A stretch of DNA of 64,000 bases, from positions 1-64,000 of the forward strand of contig CAMIFA010000003.1 of the NCBI GenBank assembly GCA_946221495.1, in the 5' to 3' direction. Made by a program: the position numbers and the translations under genes. A model generated the notes under the pieces. The model searched no databases and was not told the DNA's origin. It worked only from the letters and a program-made list of their open reading frames with translations. Position 1 is the first letter of the stretch; each line of letters opens with the position of its first letter. Shown one piece after another: positions 28,448 to 36,638 of the stretch. This stretch comes from an uncultured cyanobacterium. GTDB taxonomy: Bacteria; Cyanobacteriota; Cyanobacteriia; Cyanobacteriales; Chroococcidiopsidaceae.

Positions 28448-29338
28448 CTAGGGAGAAGGTAGAGATTCTAAGTAATGCAGAAATTCTAGCAGTTCTTGAT
28501 CTGTGAGATGTTGACGTGATCGCTTGCCATAAGTTTTTTCTAAATATTTGCGTCCATCTTGGTTACTCCACTCTAGGCGCTTAAGTTCCACATTAGTACG
28601 AGCGATCGCATCAGATAAATCAATCGGTTCACTCGTTGCTACTGTAAAGTCGTCGCGGTGTTCATGGCTTTGGGAAACCCGCTTTGCGCCGACTTCTTTT
28701 GTCTGCGCTAGTGAAACACTAGCAGTAGCATCTGCTGAATTATAACTGCGTGGCACTAATGGGGTCACATTACTAAAAGAAATTGCGGATTTATCACTGC
28801 TAGTTGGAATTTCTGATGTTGTCTCAAAGTCAAAAGCAAGCTCCGCAGGTTCTAAGTCTAGGGAAGTAGTAGCGAAATCGTTCAGTGCTAAGTCTTGGGA
28901 ATCGCGATCATTTGCTGCATCCGAGGAAGCTACTGGATCAGGCGTTGCTGAAACAAATACATCCAGAGTATTCAACGCAGTTGTAACAGTTTGGTTATCT
29001 GTTTGAGTAATAAAGTCGTCGCGGTGCTCACGGCTTTGCGAAAGCCGCTTTGCGCCGACTTCTTCTGTTGGGATTAGATCGCCAGCAATTTCCGTTGTAG
29101 CTGCTGGGGGTGTTGATACTTGGTCACTTACTAGAACTGCTAAGGCTCGTTCTCTAGCTCTATCTTCTGCTAACTCCAGTGTTTCGGCAGCTGCCATACC
29201 TGTAGCGCGGTTTATCCCTTCGACTTGCGCGGAAACGCGAACAATAAATTTTCCTTGATAAATAGTCAGTAACTCAGAAATAAGACTACCTGTAGGATAG
29301 TGAGTTTGGAATTGAGCTAACATAAAATACGTCCACAA
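28448..29338 (-). CDS. Hypothetical protein containing two palindromic-repeat-encoded peptide insertions
   Basis: The 296-residue, acidic, Ser/Thr-rich protein begins with a compact segment: FQTHYPTGSLISELLTIYQGK, FIVRVSAQVEGINRATGMAA, ETLELAEDRARERAL. It ends with a charged C-terminal helix region (YLEKTYGKRSRQHLTDQELL). These ends look conserved, and the middle looks disordered. The peptide EVGAKRxSQSxEHRDDF occurs twice. Each copy is encoded by a 53-bp palindromic repeat, so the middle seems to have been invaded by a mobile short repeat without loss of frame. No function is recognised. A TTG or later ATG start is possible; ATG at M6 (MLAQFQTHYP, 29323) also fits. Confidence 0.7.
   Translation of the reverse strand: MWTYFMLAQFQTHYPTGSLISELLTIYQGKFIVRVSAQVEGINRATGMAAAETLELAEDRARERALAVLVSDQVSTPPAATTEIAGDLIPTEEVGAKRLSQSREHRDDFITQTDNQTVTTALNTLDVFVSATPDPVASSDAANDRDSQDLALNDFATTSLDLEPAELAFDFETTSEIPTSSDKSAISFSNVTPLVPRSYNSADATASVSLAQTKEVGAKRVSQSHEHRDDFTVATSEPIDLSDAIARTNVELKRLEWSNQDGRKYLEKTYGKRSRQHLTDQELLEFLHYLESLPSP
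28646..28698. repeat. 53-bp palindromic repeat, copy A (inside CDS)
   Basis: It differs from copy B at four of 53 positions. The outer arms AAGTCG/CGACTT are intact. The inner stem carries a mismatch and is weaker than in copy B. Confidence 0.85.
29012..29064. repeat. 53-bp palindromic repeat, copy B (inside CDS)
   Basis: The outer arms AAGTCG/CGACTT enclose a perfect inner hairpin CGGCTTT-GCG-AAAGCCG. It lies in frame in the same gene as copy A, 314 bp away. Confidence 0.85.
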
Positions 29339-29506
29339 CTTTAATAAACAAGAAATTAGGGGTTAAGAGGTTATTGAAACAGAGGTTCTGCGTGCCGCAG
29401 CCCACACTATTTAATATCCTAAGTTCTTCAACTGATTATAAAAAGCAGTTTTCTTCAGTACGCTTGTTACTTAGAATAGTAATTAATGACGGTTAACCTT
29501 CATGAA

Positions 29507-29664
29507 GTCAGAGGACAGCGCCCCGTCGTTGCACGGTGAGACAGTTGCGGTGGGCGGGTTCCCCGACATAAGCAAACTGTCGAACCCGAAGGGTGGGGTC
29601 TCTCTGACAAATCTGGCTCGCTGCTGACCTAAGTGTTCCGATTCCTACAAATGGGCGGTTAGGT
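29507..29664 (+). ncRNA. Candidate pseudoknotted structured RNA (HEARO / IscB omega-RNA-like), orphan
   Basis: A closing stem pairs GTCAGAG (29507-29513) with CTCTGAC (29602-29608), and CCCC (29521-29524) with GGGG (29595-29598). Inside, ACAGTTGC (29541-29548) pairs with GCAAACTGT (29572-29580, one bulge). CGGGTTC (29555-29561) pairs with GAACCCG (29582-29588). The order a-b-a'-b' is a true H-type pseudoknot. A further stem ACCTAA/TTAGGT spans 29627-29664. The layout and wording resemble, from memory, cyanobacterial HEARO RNAs, the guide RNAs of IscB nucleases. ATGA at 29502-29505 lies just before the first stem. No IscB gene follows, so this would be a stand-alone copy. A different structured RNA cannot be excluded. 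Confidence 0.5.
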
Positions 29665-29856
29665 TTAGTGGTATTTCAAGCAAACAATCAGAGTCTTAAG
29701 GCGTAACAGTTGCTTCAATGCAGACAATTAAAAACTTTTAATCTCGCTTATAATACTACTTGCTATTGGTTCTTCAGATATCTATAAGCTAGGTAGAGTT
29801 TTTAAATTGAAAGCATTGCTCAAATTGTGGTTCCTGCCAGTCTGAGCGCGAACTTA

Positions 29857-29908
29857 CCCCCCGTTAAGAGCGGATTTAAAATCCGAGAGCCTGCGGGGGG
29901 CGAAGCCC
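29857..29908. other. Nested GC-rich stem-loops with a competing hairpin
   Basis: CCCCCCG (29857-29863) pairs with CGGGGGG (29894-29900), enclosing the hairpin CGGATT-TAA-AATCCG (29871-29885). The last Gs also form GGGC-GAA-GCCC (29898-29908), so the two folds compete. Further short stems follow up to about 30150: AACCGC/GCGGTT, GTGT-GGCG/CGCC-ACAC and CTCTCA/TGAGAG. No ORF in this part looks coding. It may be an RNA gene, a long zam leader or a decayed element. Confidence 0.4.
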
Positions 29909-30178
29909 TTACCCGCTCCCAAGGGTTATTATGTCAGTTGGGTGAGTTGATGTCGCTAACGGTTCCGTAGACACTGAATAAAGCTGGAATAAACCACACA
30001 AGCAGTTGGGCGGAGTAGTGAAGGAAAAATCCCCAAGAACCGCATAAGCGCGGTTATTAGTGTAGAGGGCGTATTTTCCCCAAGGCACATCGCCACACTG
30101 GAAAAAGCACTCTCAAGCTTTCCGCCAAACTCTATGAGAGTTATAACGGTAATCAAGCGGTAGAAGGGGAGTTAGGAC

Positions 30179-30268
30179 AAGCAAGCGGCAGGAAAATAAA
30201 ACACCGTTTTTTGCTTTTTGTAAGTTTTAGCTAACTACAAACTTACAAAAAATCAACACCGCTTGCTT
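30179..30268. repeat. Nested long inverted repeat upstream of zam
   Basis: Outer arms AAGCAAGCGG (30179-30188) and CCGCTTGCTT (30259-30268) are perfect. Inside, TTTTTGTAAGTTT (30215-30227) and AAACTTACAAAAA (30239-30251) form a perfect 13-bp stem with an 11-base loop. It ends 78 bp before the zam ATG. It could be a transcription attenuator, a terminator for upstream RNA or an end of an inserted element. Confidence 0.6.
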
Positions 30269-30346
30269 CTAAAGTACGGAAAGCGCTACACAGCTTACCT
30301 CGCTTCACAACAAGGATGATTTTCTGACCGGAGGTCGGTTGGCTAC

Positions 30347-32659
30347 ATGGAATTTTCAATCGCTACACTGCTTGCTAATTTTACGAATGATAAATTAGTT
30401 GCTGCTAAGGTACTAGAAAAAAAACTGGATTGTCAGGATGAACCTTGTCTGCAAAAACTACACATTGCCCTAGATATACTTGAGAAAGTTGGCATTTTAG
30501 TTAAAGATCGCGGCAAGTATCGTCGAGTCCCAGAAGAAGATGTGATCGAAGCAAAACTAAGGTGTTCTAGTAAAGGCTTTTGCTTTGCAATTCAAGAAGA
30601 AGAAGGATCAGAGGATATCTACATTCGGGAAAGCCATTTGAGTACCGCTTGGAATGGCGATCGCGTTTTAGTAAAAACAACAAAAGAAGGCAGCCGCCGC
30701 CGCAGTCCTGAAGGAGAGGTGCGGCTAATTCTAGAACGCTCAAATCAAAGTTTACTCGCCCGTCTCAAGCAAAATAGCAAGAGCTTTCGAGCTGTTCCCT
30801 TAGACGATCGGTTGCTGTTTGAAATTGAATTGCAGAACGAACAAAACTTAGCTGAGGCAATTGATCACCTTGTCCACGTAGAAATTTTGCGCTACCCGTT
30901 AGGACAATCACCACCTTTAGGTAGAGTAGTCCAAATTTTGGGCAGTGATGCGGAAGCCGCTAGCGATGTTGACCTTGTTTGTTGTAAGCACGACTTGTCA
31001 CGTAACTTTAGTGCAAATGTACTAGAAGCAGCATCCGGGTTACCCAGCCAATTAACTAAAACAGAACTGAAAAAGCGCTTGGATCTGCGATCGCTGCTTA
31101 CTCTTACCTACAAAGGCATTGCAGACAACATCGCCTCCCATTCAATTGTCGAAAATGCCTTCACCTTAGAAAAAACTGCCGACGGACATTGGCAGCTGGG
31201 CGTTCATATGCCTGATGTTGCTTACCACATTCCCCCAGACTCAATTCTTGATCGGGAAAGCCGCAAGCGCGGCAGCTGCGTTTATCTGGGAGAAACAGTG
31301 CTACCTATGTTGCCAGAGGCTGTAGAGCAAAGTTGCTCGTTGTTACAAGGATGCGATCGCCTGACAATTTCAGTATTACTGACTCTCGATCCCGCCACTG
31401 GTCAATTAGTCGAGTTCGAGATTCAACCAAGCGTGATCTGCGTTGACCATGAACTAAGTCAACAAGAAGTAGAAGCGATCTTAAGTAATCAGCTAGAAAA
31501 TAGAGAAGAACTCGCCACTGTAGCTGAAAAGTTACAGCAACTAGCAGCCTTGAGCCAAGGAGTCAGAGAACAAAGTCAACAAAGAGGCAGCTTTGAACTG
31601 AAACTACCTCTTCGTCAGTACCCTTATGGCGATGAGGGAGTGCTAGGGGCAATTGTAGTTACTGATTCCCAAGCACAATTACTATTGACTCAGTTGGTAA
31701 TTCTGGCAAATCAAGTAATCGCCAACCACTTGCAAGTGTTGGGAGTTCCAGCAATTTATCGCACTCAACTAACTCCGGAACTGGAGGAAGTCCAGGAGAT
31801 GATGAAATTAGCAAGCAATTTGGGAGTAGAACTGCGGCTAGATGAAGAAAAAATCACACCTAATGACTTCCAGCGCTTTACACAACAGTTTGCCACCTCG
31901 CCCTCGGAACAAGTCTTAACTTACTTATTACAAGGAACGCTGAAAAACGCTGTTTACAGCGCCAAGGCGGGGTTTCACTTTGGTCTAGCTTTACAAAATT
32001 ATACTCGCGCTAATTCGCCGTTGCGGCGTTATCCAGATTTACTAGTGCAACGAGTATTACAGATTCTATTTGAACAAGGACGCGATCGCCGTACCACAAG
32101 AGCAAAAGAGCGCGTTAACCTGCGCCATAGCTCCGCTCACGGTGAAGTTACTTGGAATGTCTTACCCCCAGAAATCCATCAAGAGTTGGAAACTGAATTA
32201 GCTAAAATGATTCTCCAACTCAATGAGCGGGAAAAAGAAGTGCAGGATGCTGAAGATGACTTGGTAGGGCTGCAAAAAGCTCAACTAATGAAACAGCGCA
32301 CAGGCGAAGTATTCCAAGGATTAATAACAGGCGTACAGTCTTACGGGTTCTTCGTCGAAATTGAAGTCCAAGCTGACAACGGCAGGCTGCTAAGGGTAGA
32401 AGGGCTAGTTCATGTCAGTTCGCTCAAAGACGATTGGTATGAATATCGGGCGCGGCAACAAGCGCTGTTTGGACGCAAAAACCGTGCTTCCTATCGTTTA
32501 GGCGATCGCGTAGCTGTTAAGGTGAAAAGTGTTGATTACTACCGTCAGCAAATTGACCTGGTAACTGTTAATGGTGAATCAACTGAGGGCGAAGACATAG
32601 AAGTCAATGAGGAAGACTTAATGTTAGACGAGCCGGAGTCTTATGCTGATGATGAATGA
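30347..32659 (+). CDS. zam: RNase II/R family protein Zam (acetazolamide-resistance type), catalytic aspartates not conserved
   Basis: The 770-residue protein has an N-terminal OB-like region (about 60-210), an RNB domain from about residue 243 and an S1 domain near 645-750 (GEVFQGLITGVQSYGFFVEI). In active RNase II enzymes the RNB start reads like TIDGEDARDFDDA, with four metal-binding Asp. Here residues 251-275 read TLTYKGIADNIASHSIVENAF, so the Asp cluster is gone. The later SPLRRYPDLLVQR motif is kept. The neighbours (ubiX and a LapA-like gene) are those I recall for cyanobacterial zam, which confers acetazolamide resistance in Synechocystis. An RNA-binding role without nuclease activity is my inference. 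A GACCGGAGGTC dyad 12 bases before the ATG may mask the ribosome site. Confidence 0.85.
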   Translation: MEFSIATLLANFTNDKLVAAKVLEKKLDCQDEPCLQKLHIALDILEKVGILVKDRGKYRRVPEEDVIEAKLRCSSKGFCFAIQEEEGSEDIYIRESHLSTAWNGDRVLVKTTKEGSRRRSPEGEVRLILERSNQSLLARLKQNSKSFRAVPLDDRLLFEIELQNEQNLAEAIDHLVHVEILRYPLGQSPPLGRVVQILGSDAEAASDVDLVCCKHDLSRNFSANVLEAASGLPSQLTKTELKKRLDLRSLLTLTYKGIADNIASHSIVENAFTLEKTADGHWQLGVHMPDVAYHIPPDSILDRESRKRGSCVYLGETVLPMLPEAVEQSCSLLQGCDRLTISVLLTLDPATGQLVEFEIQPSVICVDHELSQQEVEAILSNQLENREELATVAEKLQQLAALSQGVREQSQQRGSFELKLPLRQYPYGDEGVLGAIVVTDSQAQLLLTQLVILANQVIANHLQVLGVPAIYRTQLTPELEEVQEMMKLASNLGVELRLDEEKITPNDFQRFTQQFATSPSEQVLTYLLQGTLKNAVYSAKAGFHFGLALQNYTRANSPLRRYPDLLVQRVLQILFEQGRDRRTTRAKERVNLRHSSAHGEVTWNVLPPEIHQELETELAKMILQLNEREKEVQDAEDDLVGLQKAQLMKQRTGEVFQGLITGVQSYGFFVEIEVQADNGRLLRVEGLVHVSSLKDDWYEYRARQQALFGRKNRASYRLGDRVAVKVKSVDYYRQQIDLVTVNGESTEGEDIEVNEEDLMLDEPESYADDE

Positions 32660-32676
32660 AGGAGAAATTTGAGGAA

Positions 32677-32779
32677 GAGACAAGGGGACAAGGGGACAAG
32701 GGGACAAGGGGACAAGGGGACAAGGAGACAAGGAGACAAGGAGACAAGGAGACAAGGGGACAAGGAGACAAGGGGACAA
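32677..32779. repeat. Octanucleotide tandem repeat, about 13 units (GGGGACAA/GGAGACAA)
   Basis: The 8-bp units run without a break through most of the zam-ubiX spacer, mixing GGGGACAA and GGAGACAA. Opposite-strand ORFs over it read Leu-Ser-Pro-Cys repeats and are artefacts. The array would lie in a zam-ubiX readthrough transcript. Confidence 0.92.
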
Positions 32780-32834
32780 TTAAATATATTCTTCTCAGTT
32801 CCCCCAGTTCCCCCAGCCTCCCCATAGAATTTAA

Positions 32835-33452
32835 ATGCACAAAAGCTTACCACTGATCTTGGGCGTTTCTGGAGCATCAGGTCTGATCTATGCTGTACGC
32901 GCCCTAAAATTTTTACTAGAAGCTCATTATGCAGTTGAACTAGTTGCTTCCAAATCAACGTACATGGTTTGGCAATCCGAGCAGAATCTAAGGATGCCTG
33001 TAGAGCCAGTTCAACAAGAGCAATTCTGGCGACAGCAAGCTGGAGTTGAAACTAAGGGTAAACTATGTTGTCATCCTTGGGGCGATGTGGGAGCGAATAT
33101 CGCTAGTGGTTCGTTCCGTACTTTAGGAATGGTTGTAATTCCGTGCAGTATGAGTACCGTAGCAAAGCTTGCTGCTGGACTAAGTTCCGATTTATTAGAG
33201 CGTGCGGCTGATGTGCAATTAAAGGAGGGGCGGAAACTAATTGTCGTACCTCGTGAAACTCCCTTTAGCCTGATTCATCTGCGTAATTTAACCGCTTTGG
33301 CAGAAGCGGGAGCGAGAATTGTCCCAGCTATTCCGGCTTGGTATCATAACCCCCAAACAATAGAAGATTTGGTAGATTTTGTAGTAGCCCGCACTTTCGA
33401 TCAGTTAGACATTGACTGTATCCCGATCAAACGGTGGCAAGGTCGCGGTTAA
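32835..33452 (+). CDS. ubiX: Flavin prenyltransferase UbiX
   Basis: UbiX attaches a dimethylallyl group to FMN, making the prenylated FMN cofactor needed by UbiD-type decarboxylases, here presumably for plastoquinone synthesis. The 205-residue flavoprotein has the family's LILGVSGASGLIYAVRALKF start, WGDVGANIASGSFRTLGMVV, IPCSMSTVAKLAAGLSSDLL with the flavin-binding Ser, and VVPRETPFSLIHLRNLTAL. The ATG lies 56 bp after the octamer array, with no strong ribosome site. The following LapA-like gene is close and codirectional. Confidence 0.95.
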   Translation: MHKSLPLILGVSGASGLIYAVRALKFLLEAHYAVELVASKSTYMVWQSEQNLRMPVEPVQQEQFWRQQAGVETKGKLCCHPWGDVGANIASGSFRTLGMVVIPCSMSTVAKLAAGLSSDLLERAADVQLKEGRKLIVVPRETPFSLIHLRNLTALAEAGARIVPAIPAWYHNPQTIEDLVDFVVARTFDQLDIDCIPIKRWQGRG

Positions 33453-33519
33453 CGGCAAAATAGAAAGAGAGCTTTCTTGTGTTCCCTCTGCTCCCCCTGC
33501 TCTCTTATCCCCATCAACT

Positions 33520-34266
33520 ATGCCTGTAATTCGACTAATTCTGTTACTGGTGGTACTGGGAGGACTAACTTTGTTGTTACTACAAAATTGGTCACCAGTT
33601 CTACCTCTAGTATTTTTAGGTTGGCAAACTCAGGCGCTACCGTTAGCAGCATGGATTTTATTGAGCATAGCTGCTGGAGCAACTACGTCTTTATTGATCT
33701 CTAGCTTATTTAAAGTGGCGAATTTGTTTTCGCGATCGCCTGCTAGAAAAAGCAAAAAAGTTGTAGCTTCGCCGCCGCCTCGTACCACCACTCAACGCCG
33801 CGAACCAAAATATACTCCTCCCCCTGCTAGTCCCACACCATCGTATACTGGCTCAACTCCTGATAATGCTGCTGATGATTGGGATAGTAATCCAACTGCT
33901 AATGACGATGACTGGGATTTTGAGGAAGACACTAATAAAACCCAGGCTAATGCAGATGAAGTTAGAAATTCGAGAGTAGACAATGCTAGCAATCAACCGC
34001 GAGATGTTGGCTCTAGATCCTATGAAGTCAGCAATCAACCTAAAAGCGGCGAACGCACAGGATCTGTTTATTCTTACAATTACCGCGATGCTAGTAATTC
34101 TGGTGTAGGCAAAACTGAGTCAGTATACGATGCAGATTATCGTGTGATTACGCCGCCCTACCGTGAGCCAGAGGCGGTTGCAGACGATGATGATGATGAT
34201 GACTGGGGATTTGAGGATGATGATGACTTTAAAGAAGGCGATCGCACTGATCCTAAATGGCAATAG
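33520..34266 (+). CDS. LapA-family membrane protein with long acidic tail
   Basis: The frame is open from a GTG at 33412 within ubiX, but the ATG at 33520 begins directly with the membrane part (MPVIRLILLLVVLGGLTLLL) and is preferred, giving 248 residues. Two transmembrane segments (about 4-20 and 41-65) match LapA/DUF1049 proteins. A Pro/Ser linker follows, then a strongly acidic tail with DDDWDFEED and DDDDDDDWGFEDDDD blocks. Such tails probably project into the cytoplasm. The same zam-ubiX-LapA-like order is familiar in cyanobacteria, but the role is unknown. Confidence 0.7.
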   Translation: MPVIRLILLLVVLGGLTLLLLQNWSPVLPLVFLGWQTQALPLAAWILLSIAAGATTSLLISSLFKVANLFSRSPARKSKKVVASPPPRTTTQRREPKYTPPPASPTPSYTGSTPDNAADDWDSNPTANDDDWDFEEDTNKTQANADEVRNSRVDNASNQPRDVGSRSYEVSNQPKSGERTGSVYSYNYRDASNSGVGKTESVYDADYRVITPPYREPEAVADDDDDDDWGFEDDDDFKEGDRTDPKWQ

Positions 34267-34344
34267 CTAGATTCCACGCCTTCAGATTCAGGAACTAGTT
34301 AGGTAGTGGCACGGAAATTGAGGACAATCAAATAAACACATCGC

Positions 34345-34545
34345 TCAACAGCTATGTGTTTGTAATTGCTCACGCGACTCTTGCTTGACTTGACCCATCA
34401 TAGCGGCTTCCTGCAAACTCATGAAAGCCTTAAGGTCTTCCAACTCATAGCGATTTGTCAGCAAAATCCGCAGTTGATCTTCTGCTTCGAGCGTTAGATA
34501 GCCAGTTTTCAAAGCTTTTTGTACAAGGTCACGAATCAGAGCCAT
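34345..34545 (-). CDS. Small conserved cyanobacterial protein of unknown function
   Basis: I chose ATG 34545 (MALIRDLVQKALKTGYLTLE) over the upstream start at 34569, because the family I recall begins here. The 66-residue, helical protein continues with AEDQLRILLTNRYELEDLKA, then FMSLQEAAMMGQVKQES. It has no signal peptide or membrane segment, so it is cytoplasmic. Short proteins of this pattern occur in many cyanobacteria without known function. It stands alone between the LapA-like gene and aroK, convergent with the former. Confidence 0.7.
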   Translation of the reverse strand: MALIRDLVQKALKTGYLTLEAEDQLRILLTNRYELEDLKAFMSLQEAAMMGQVKQESREQLQTHSC

Positions 34546-34766
34546 GCTTGGAAACCTCAGACACAACACCTGGATAGTAAATTGATTCAGTTAATAACTA
34601 ACTGAGATGAATTATTGAGCAAATAGCAGCAGACAACAAAAGCAGTAAATTAAGTTCTGCTTTTAAATACATTGTGACGTTGCTTGATTTCGTAAAGTTT
34701 CAGTAAAGTTTAAATTAAATTTAAGTAAGCTAACAAAAATTTTGAATTGAGTAAGTGTTGAGATAA

Positions 34767-35318
34767 ATGAATAGTTTATTAAAAGGAGTCAGCCTCTACT
34801 TAGTTGGCATGATGGGGGCGGGAAAGACAACTGTAGGACATGAACTTGCAACTGCGTTGGGTTATTCGTTTATAGATACAGATGCAGTAATTTCACAACT
34901 CACAGGTCAATCTATTACGCAATTGTTCGCAAGTGTAGGCGAGGATCAGTTTAGGCAGATAGAAAGCCAGGTATTAGCAAAAGTTTCTGCTTATACAAAT
35001 TTAGCGATCGCTACTGGCGGCGGTATTGTCCTCAGTCGGAAAAACTGGAGTTATTTACATCACGGTTTAGTTGTGTGGTTAGATGTCCCAGTTGAAATAC
35101 TTTATGCCCGTTTAGCTCAAGATACTACCAGACCTTTGTTACAAGATGTCGATTTGCTAGAAAAACTGCGATCGCTGCTTCAACAACGCCAACCACTCTA
35201 CAAGCAAGCAGACTTACAAATCACAGTCAGCAAGGAAGAAACGCCACAACAACTGGCACTCCGAGTGCTAGATGAAATTCCCCACATCCTTAAAGTAGAT
35301 AACTTCTCGTCTAACTAA
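34767..35318 (+). CDS. aroK: Shikimate kinase AroK
   Basis: AroK phosphorylates shikimate with ATP in aromatic amino acid synthesis. The 183-residue protein has the Walker A motif GMMGAGKTTVG (about residues 14-24), then FIDTDAVISQLTGQSITQLF (shikimate-binding Asp), the GG-containing AIATGGGIVLS and an RPLLQ lid segment. The start is ATG, with an A/T-rich leader. It ends 320 bp before the argB ATG, so it is probably transcribed separately. Confidence 0.94.
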   Translation: MNSLLKGVSLYLVGMMGAGKTTVGHELATALGYSFIDTDAVISQLTGQSITQLFASVGEDQFRQIESQVLAKVSAYTNLAIATGGGIVLSRKNWSYLHHGLVVWLDVPVEILYARLAQDTTRPLLQDVDLLEKLRSLLQQRQPLYKQADLQITVSKEETPQQLALRVLDEIPHILKVDNFSSN

Positions 35319-35406
35319 TGCAGCGTGGCTTGCAAGAAGCACCAGAAAATGAAATGTAGCAGTTAGTTGTGCTGGATATGCTACAAAAGCCTAGAAATAG
35401 CTTAAA

Positions 35407-35480
35407 CGAACCGCCAAGTCGCCTCAGCCGCAGGCGAAGCCCGCTAGGGCGTTAGAGCGCAAAGAAAAAGAAAGAGAGGA
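35407..35480. repeat. Dispersed repeat interrupted by a nested palindromic insertion
   Basis: The outer sequence starts CGAACCGCCAAG (35407-35418) and resumes near AGAGCGCAAAGAAAAAG (from 35454), matching the family seen at 4681-4722. About 34 bp lie between and contain two small dyads, GCCTCAGCCGCAGGC and GCCCGCTAGGGC. This looks like one small repeat inserted into another. Confidence 0.55.
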
Positions 35481-35638
35481 TTTTACAATCATTTAGGACT
35501 GCTATAGCTTGCCTAAAAATCTGACTTACATAGCAGCAAATTAACTTTAAATCTGTTCTTTTAGAGATTGTTAAGAACTCAAAACTCCTTTAAACTTCTC
35601 TAGACTCTATCTTGTTGCGTCTCAAAAAAAAGCTGCTC

Positions 35639-36532
35639 ATGGTTAACGATAGCGAATACATTAGGAAGACTGAAGCCACGCGGGTGCGGGTGTTGAGCGA
35701 AGCACTCCCCTATATTCAACAATTTGCTGGACGCACTGTTGTTGTCAAGTACGGTGGCGCAGCAATGAAAGATTTTACGCTGAAAGATAAAGTCATCCGC
35801 GACATTGTATTTTTGTCTTGTGTAGGACTACGACCAATAGTTGTGCATGGCGGTGGTCCCGAAATTAACAGCTGGCTAGATAAGCTGGGAATTGAACCGC
35901 AGTTTAAAAATGGGCTACGAGTGACTGATGCCGCCACAATGGATGTGGTAGAAATGGTTTTAGTTGGTCGGGTTAATAAAGAAATTGTCTCTTTAATTAA
36001 CCGTGCTGGAGGCTCTGCTGTAGGTCTTTGTGGTAAAGATGGCAATTTGATCACAGCTCGTCCCGACGGTCGAGAGGGTATTGGCTTTGTCGGGGAAGTA
36101 ACTAGTATGGACGTGAAGATTTTGGAGTCTTTAGCTAGTAACGGATATATCCCTGTAGTGTCGAGTGTGGCGGCAGACGAAACAGGACAAGCTTATAACA
36201 TTAACGCTGATACTGTGGCTGGGGAACTAGCAGCTGCTTTAGGCGCGGAAAAATTAATTTTGCTGACTGACACGGCGGGTATTTTAAAAAATTACAAAGA
36301 CCCTTCTACCCTGCTGTATAAGTTAGATATTCAGGAAGCACGGCAACTGATTGCAACTGGTGTTGTTGGTGGCGGGATGATTCCGAAAGTGAAGTGTTGT
36401 GTGCGATCGCTTGCTCAAGGCGTTCGTGCTGCTCATATTATTGACGGGCGCATTCCCCACGCTTTACTGTTAGAAATTTTTACTGATACTGGGATCGGCT
36501 CAATGATCGTGGCTTCAGAGTTTATGAGTTAG
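35639..36532 (+). CDS. argB: Acetylglutamate kinase ArgB
   Basis: ArgB phosphorylates N-acetylglutamate, the committed step of arginine synthesis; in cyanobacteria it is controlled by the PII protein GlnB. The frame is open from TTG 35612, but ATG 35639 ([20 protein letters not shown]) gives the standard start and 297 residues. Motifs are [10 protein letters not shown] (phosphate-binding), [40 protein letters not shown] and [26 protein letters not shown] lies near the C-terminus, where PII-regulated enzymes bind arginine. No clear ribosome site precedes it. Confidence 0.95.
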   Translation: MVNDSEYIRKTEATRVRVLSEALPYIQQFAGRTVVVKYGGAAMKDFTLKDKVIRDIVFLSCVGLRPIVVHGGGPEINSWLDKLGIEPQFKNGLRVTDAATMDVVEMVLVGRVNKEIVSLINRAGGSAVGLCGKDGNLITARPDGREGIGFVGEVTSMDVKILESLASNGYIPVVSSVAADETGQAYNINADTVAGELAAALGAEKLILLTDTAGILKNYKDPSTLLYKLDIQEARQLIATGVVGGGMIPKVKCCVRSLAQGVRAAHIIDGRIPHALLLEIFTDTGIGSMIVASEFMS

Positions 36533-36545
36533 AGTACGGAGATAG

Positions 36546-36582
36546 GGGGACAAGGGGACAAGGAGACAAGGAGACAAGGGGA
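36546..36582. repeat. Octanucleotide tandem repeat, 4.5 units (GGGGACAA/GGAGACAA)
   Basis: Units read GGGGACAA twice and GGAGACAA twice, then a partial unit. The array lies 14 bases after the argB stop. Confidence 0.88.
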
Positions 36583-36638
36583 TTTAATTCCTCATTTTCC
36601 TGTCGCCCCTCCTGCTTTTTAAAAGCTCTCCTCCCTTT

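Noticed and set aside
29339..30346. rnpB, tmRNA or SRP RNA
   Set aside because: None of the conserved core sequences of these RNAs that I know is present.
29339..30346. rpmG and rpsR genes, which precede an RNase II gene in some cyanobacteria
   Set aside because: Neither L33 nor S18 sequence appears in any frame of this stretch.
32604..32958. Two minus-strand ORFs reading Leu-Ser-Pro-Cys repeats
   Set aside because: They are translations of the octamer array and overlap the real zam and ubiX genes; no ribosome site.
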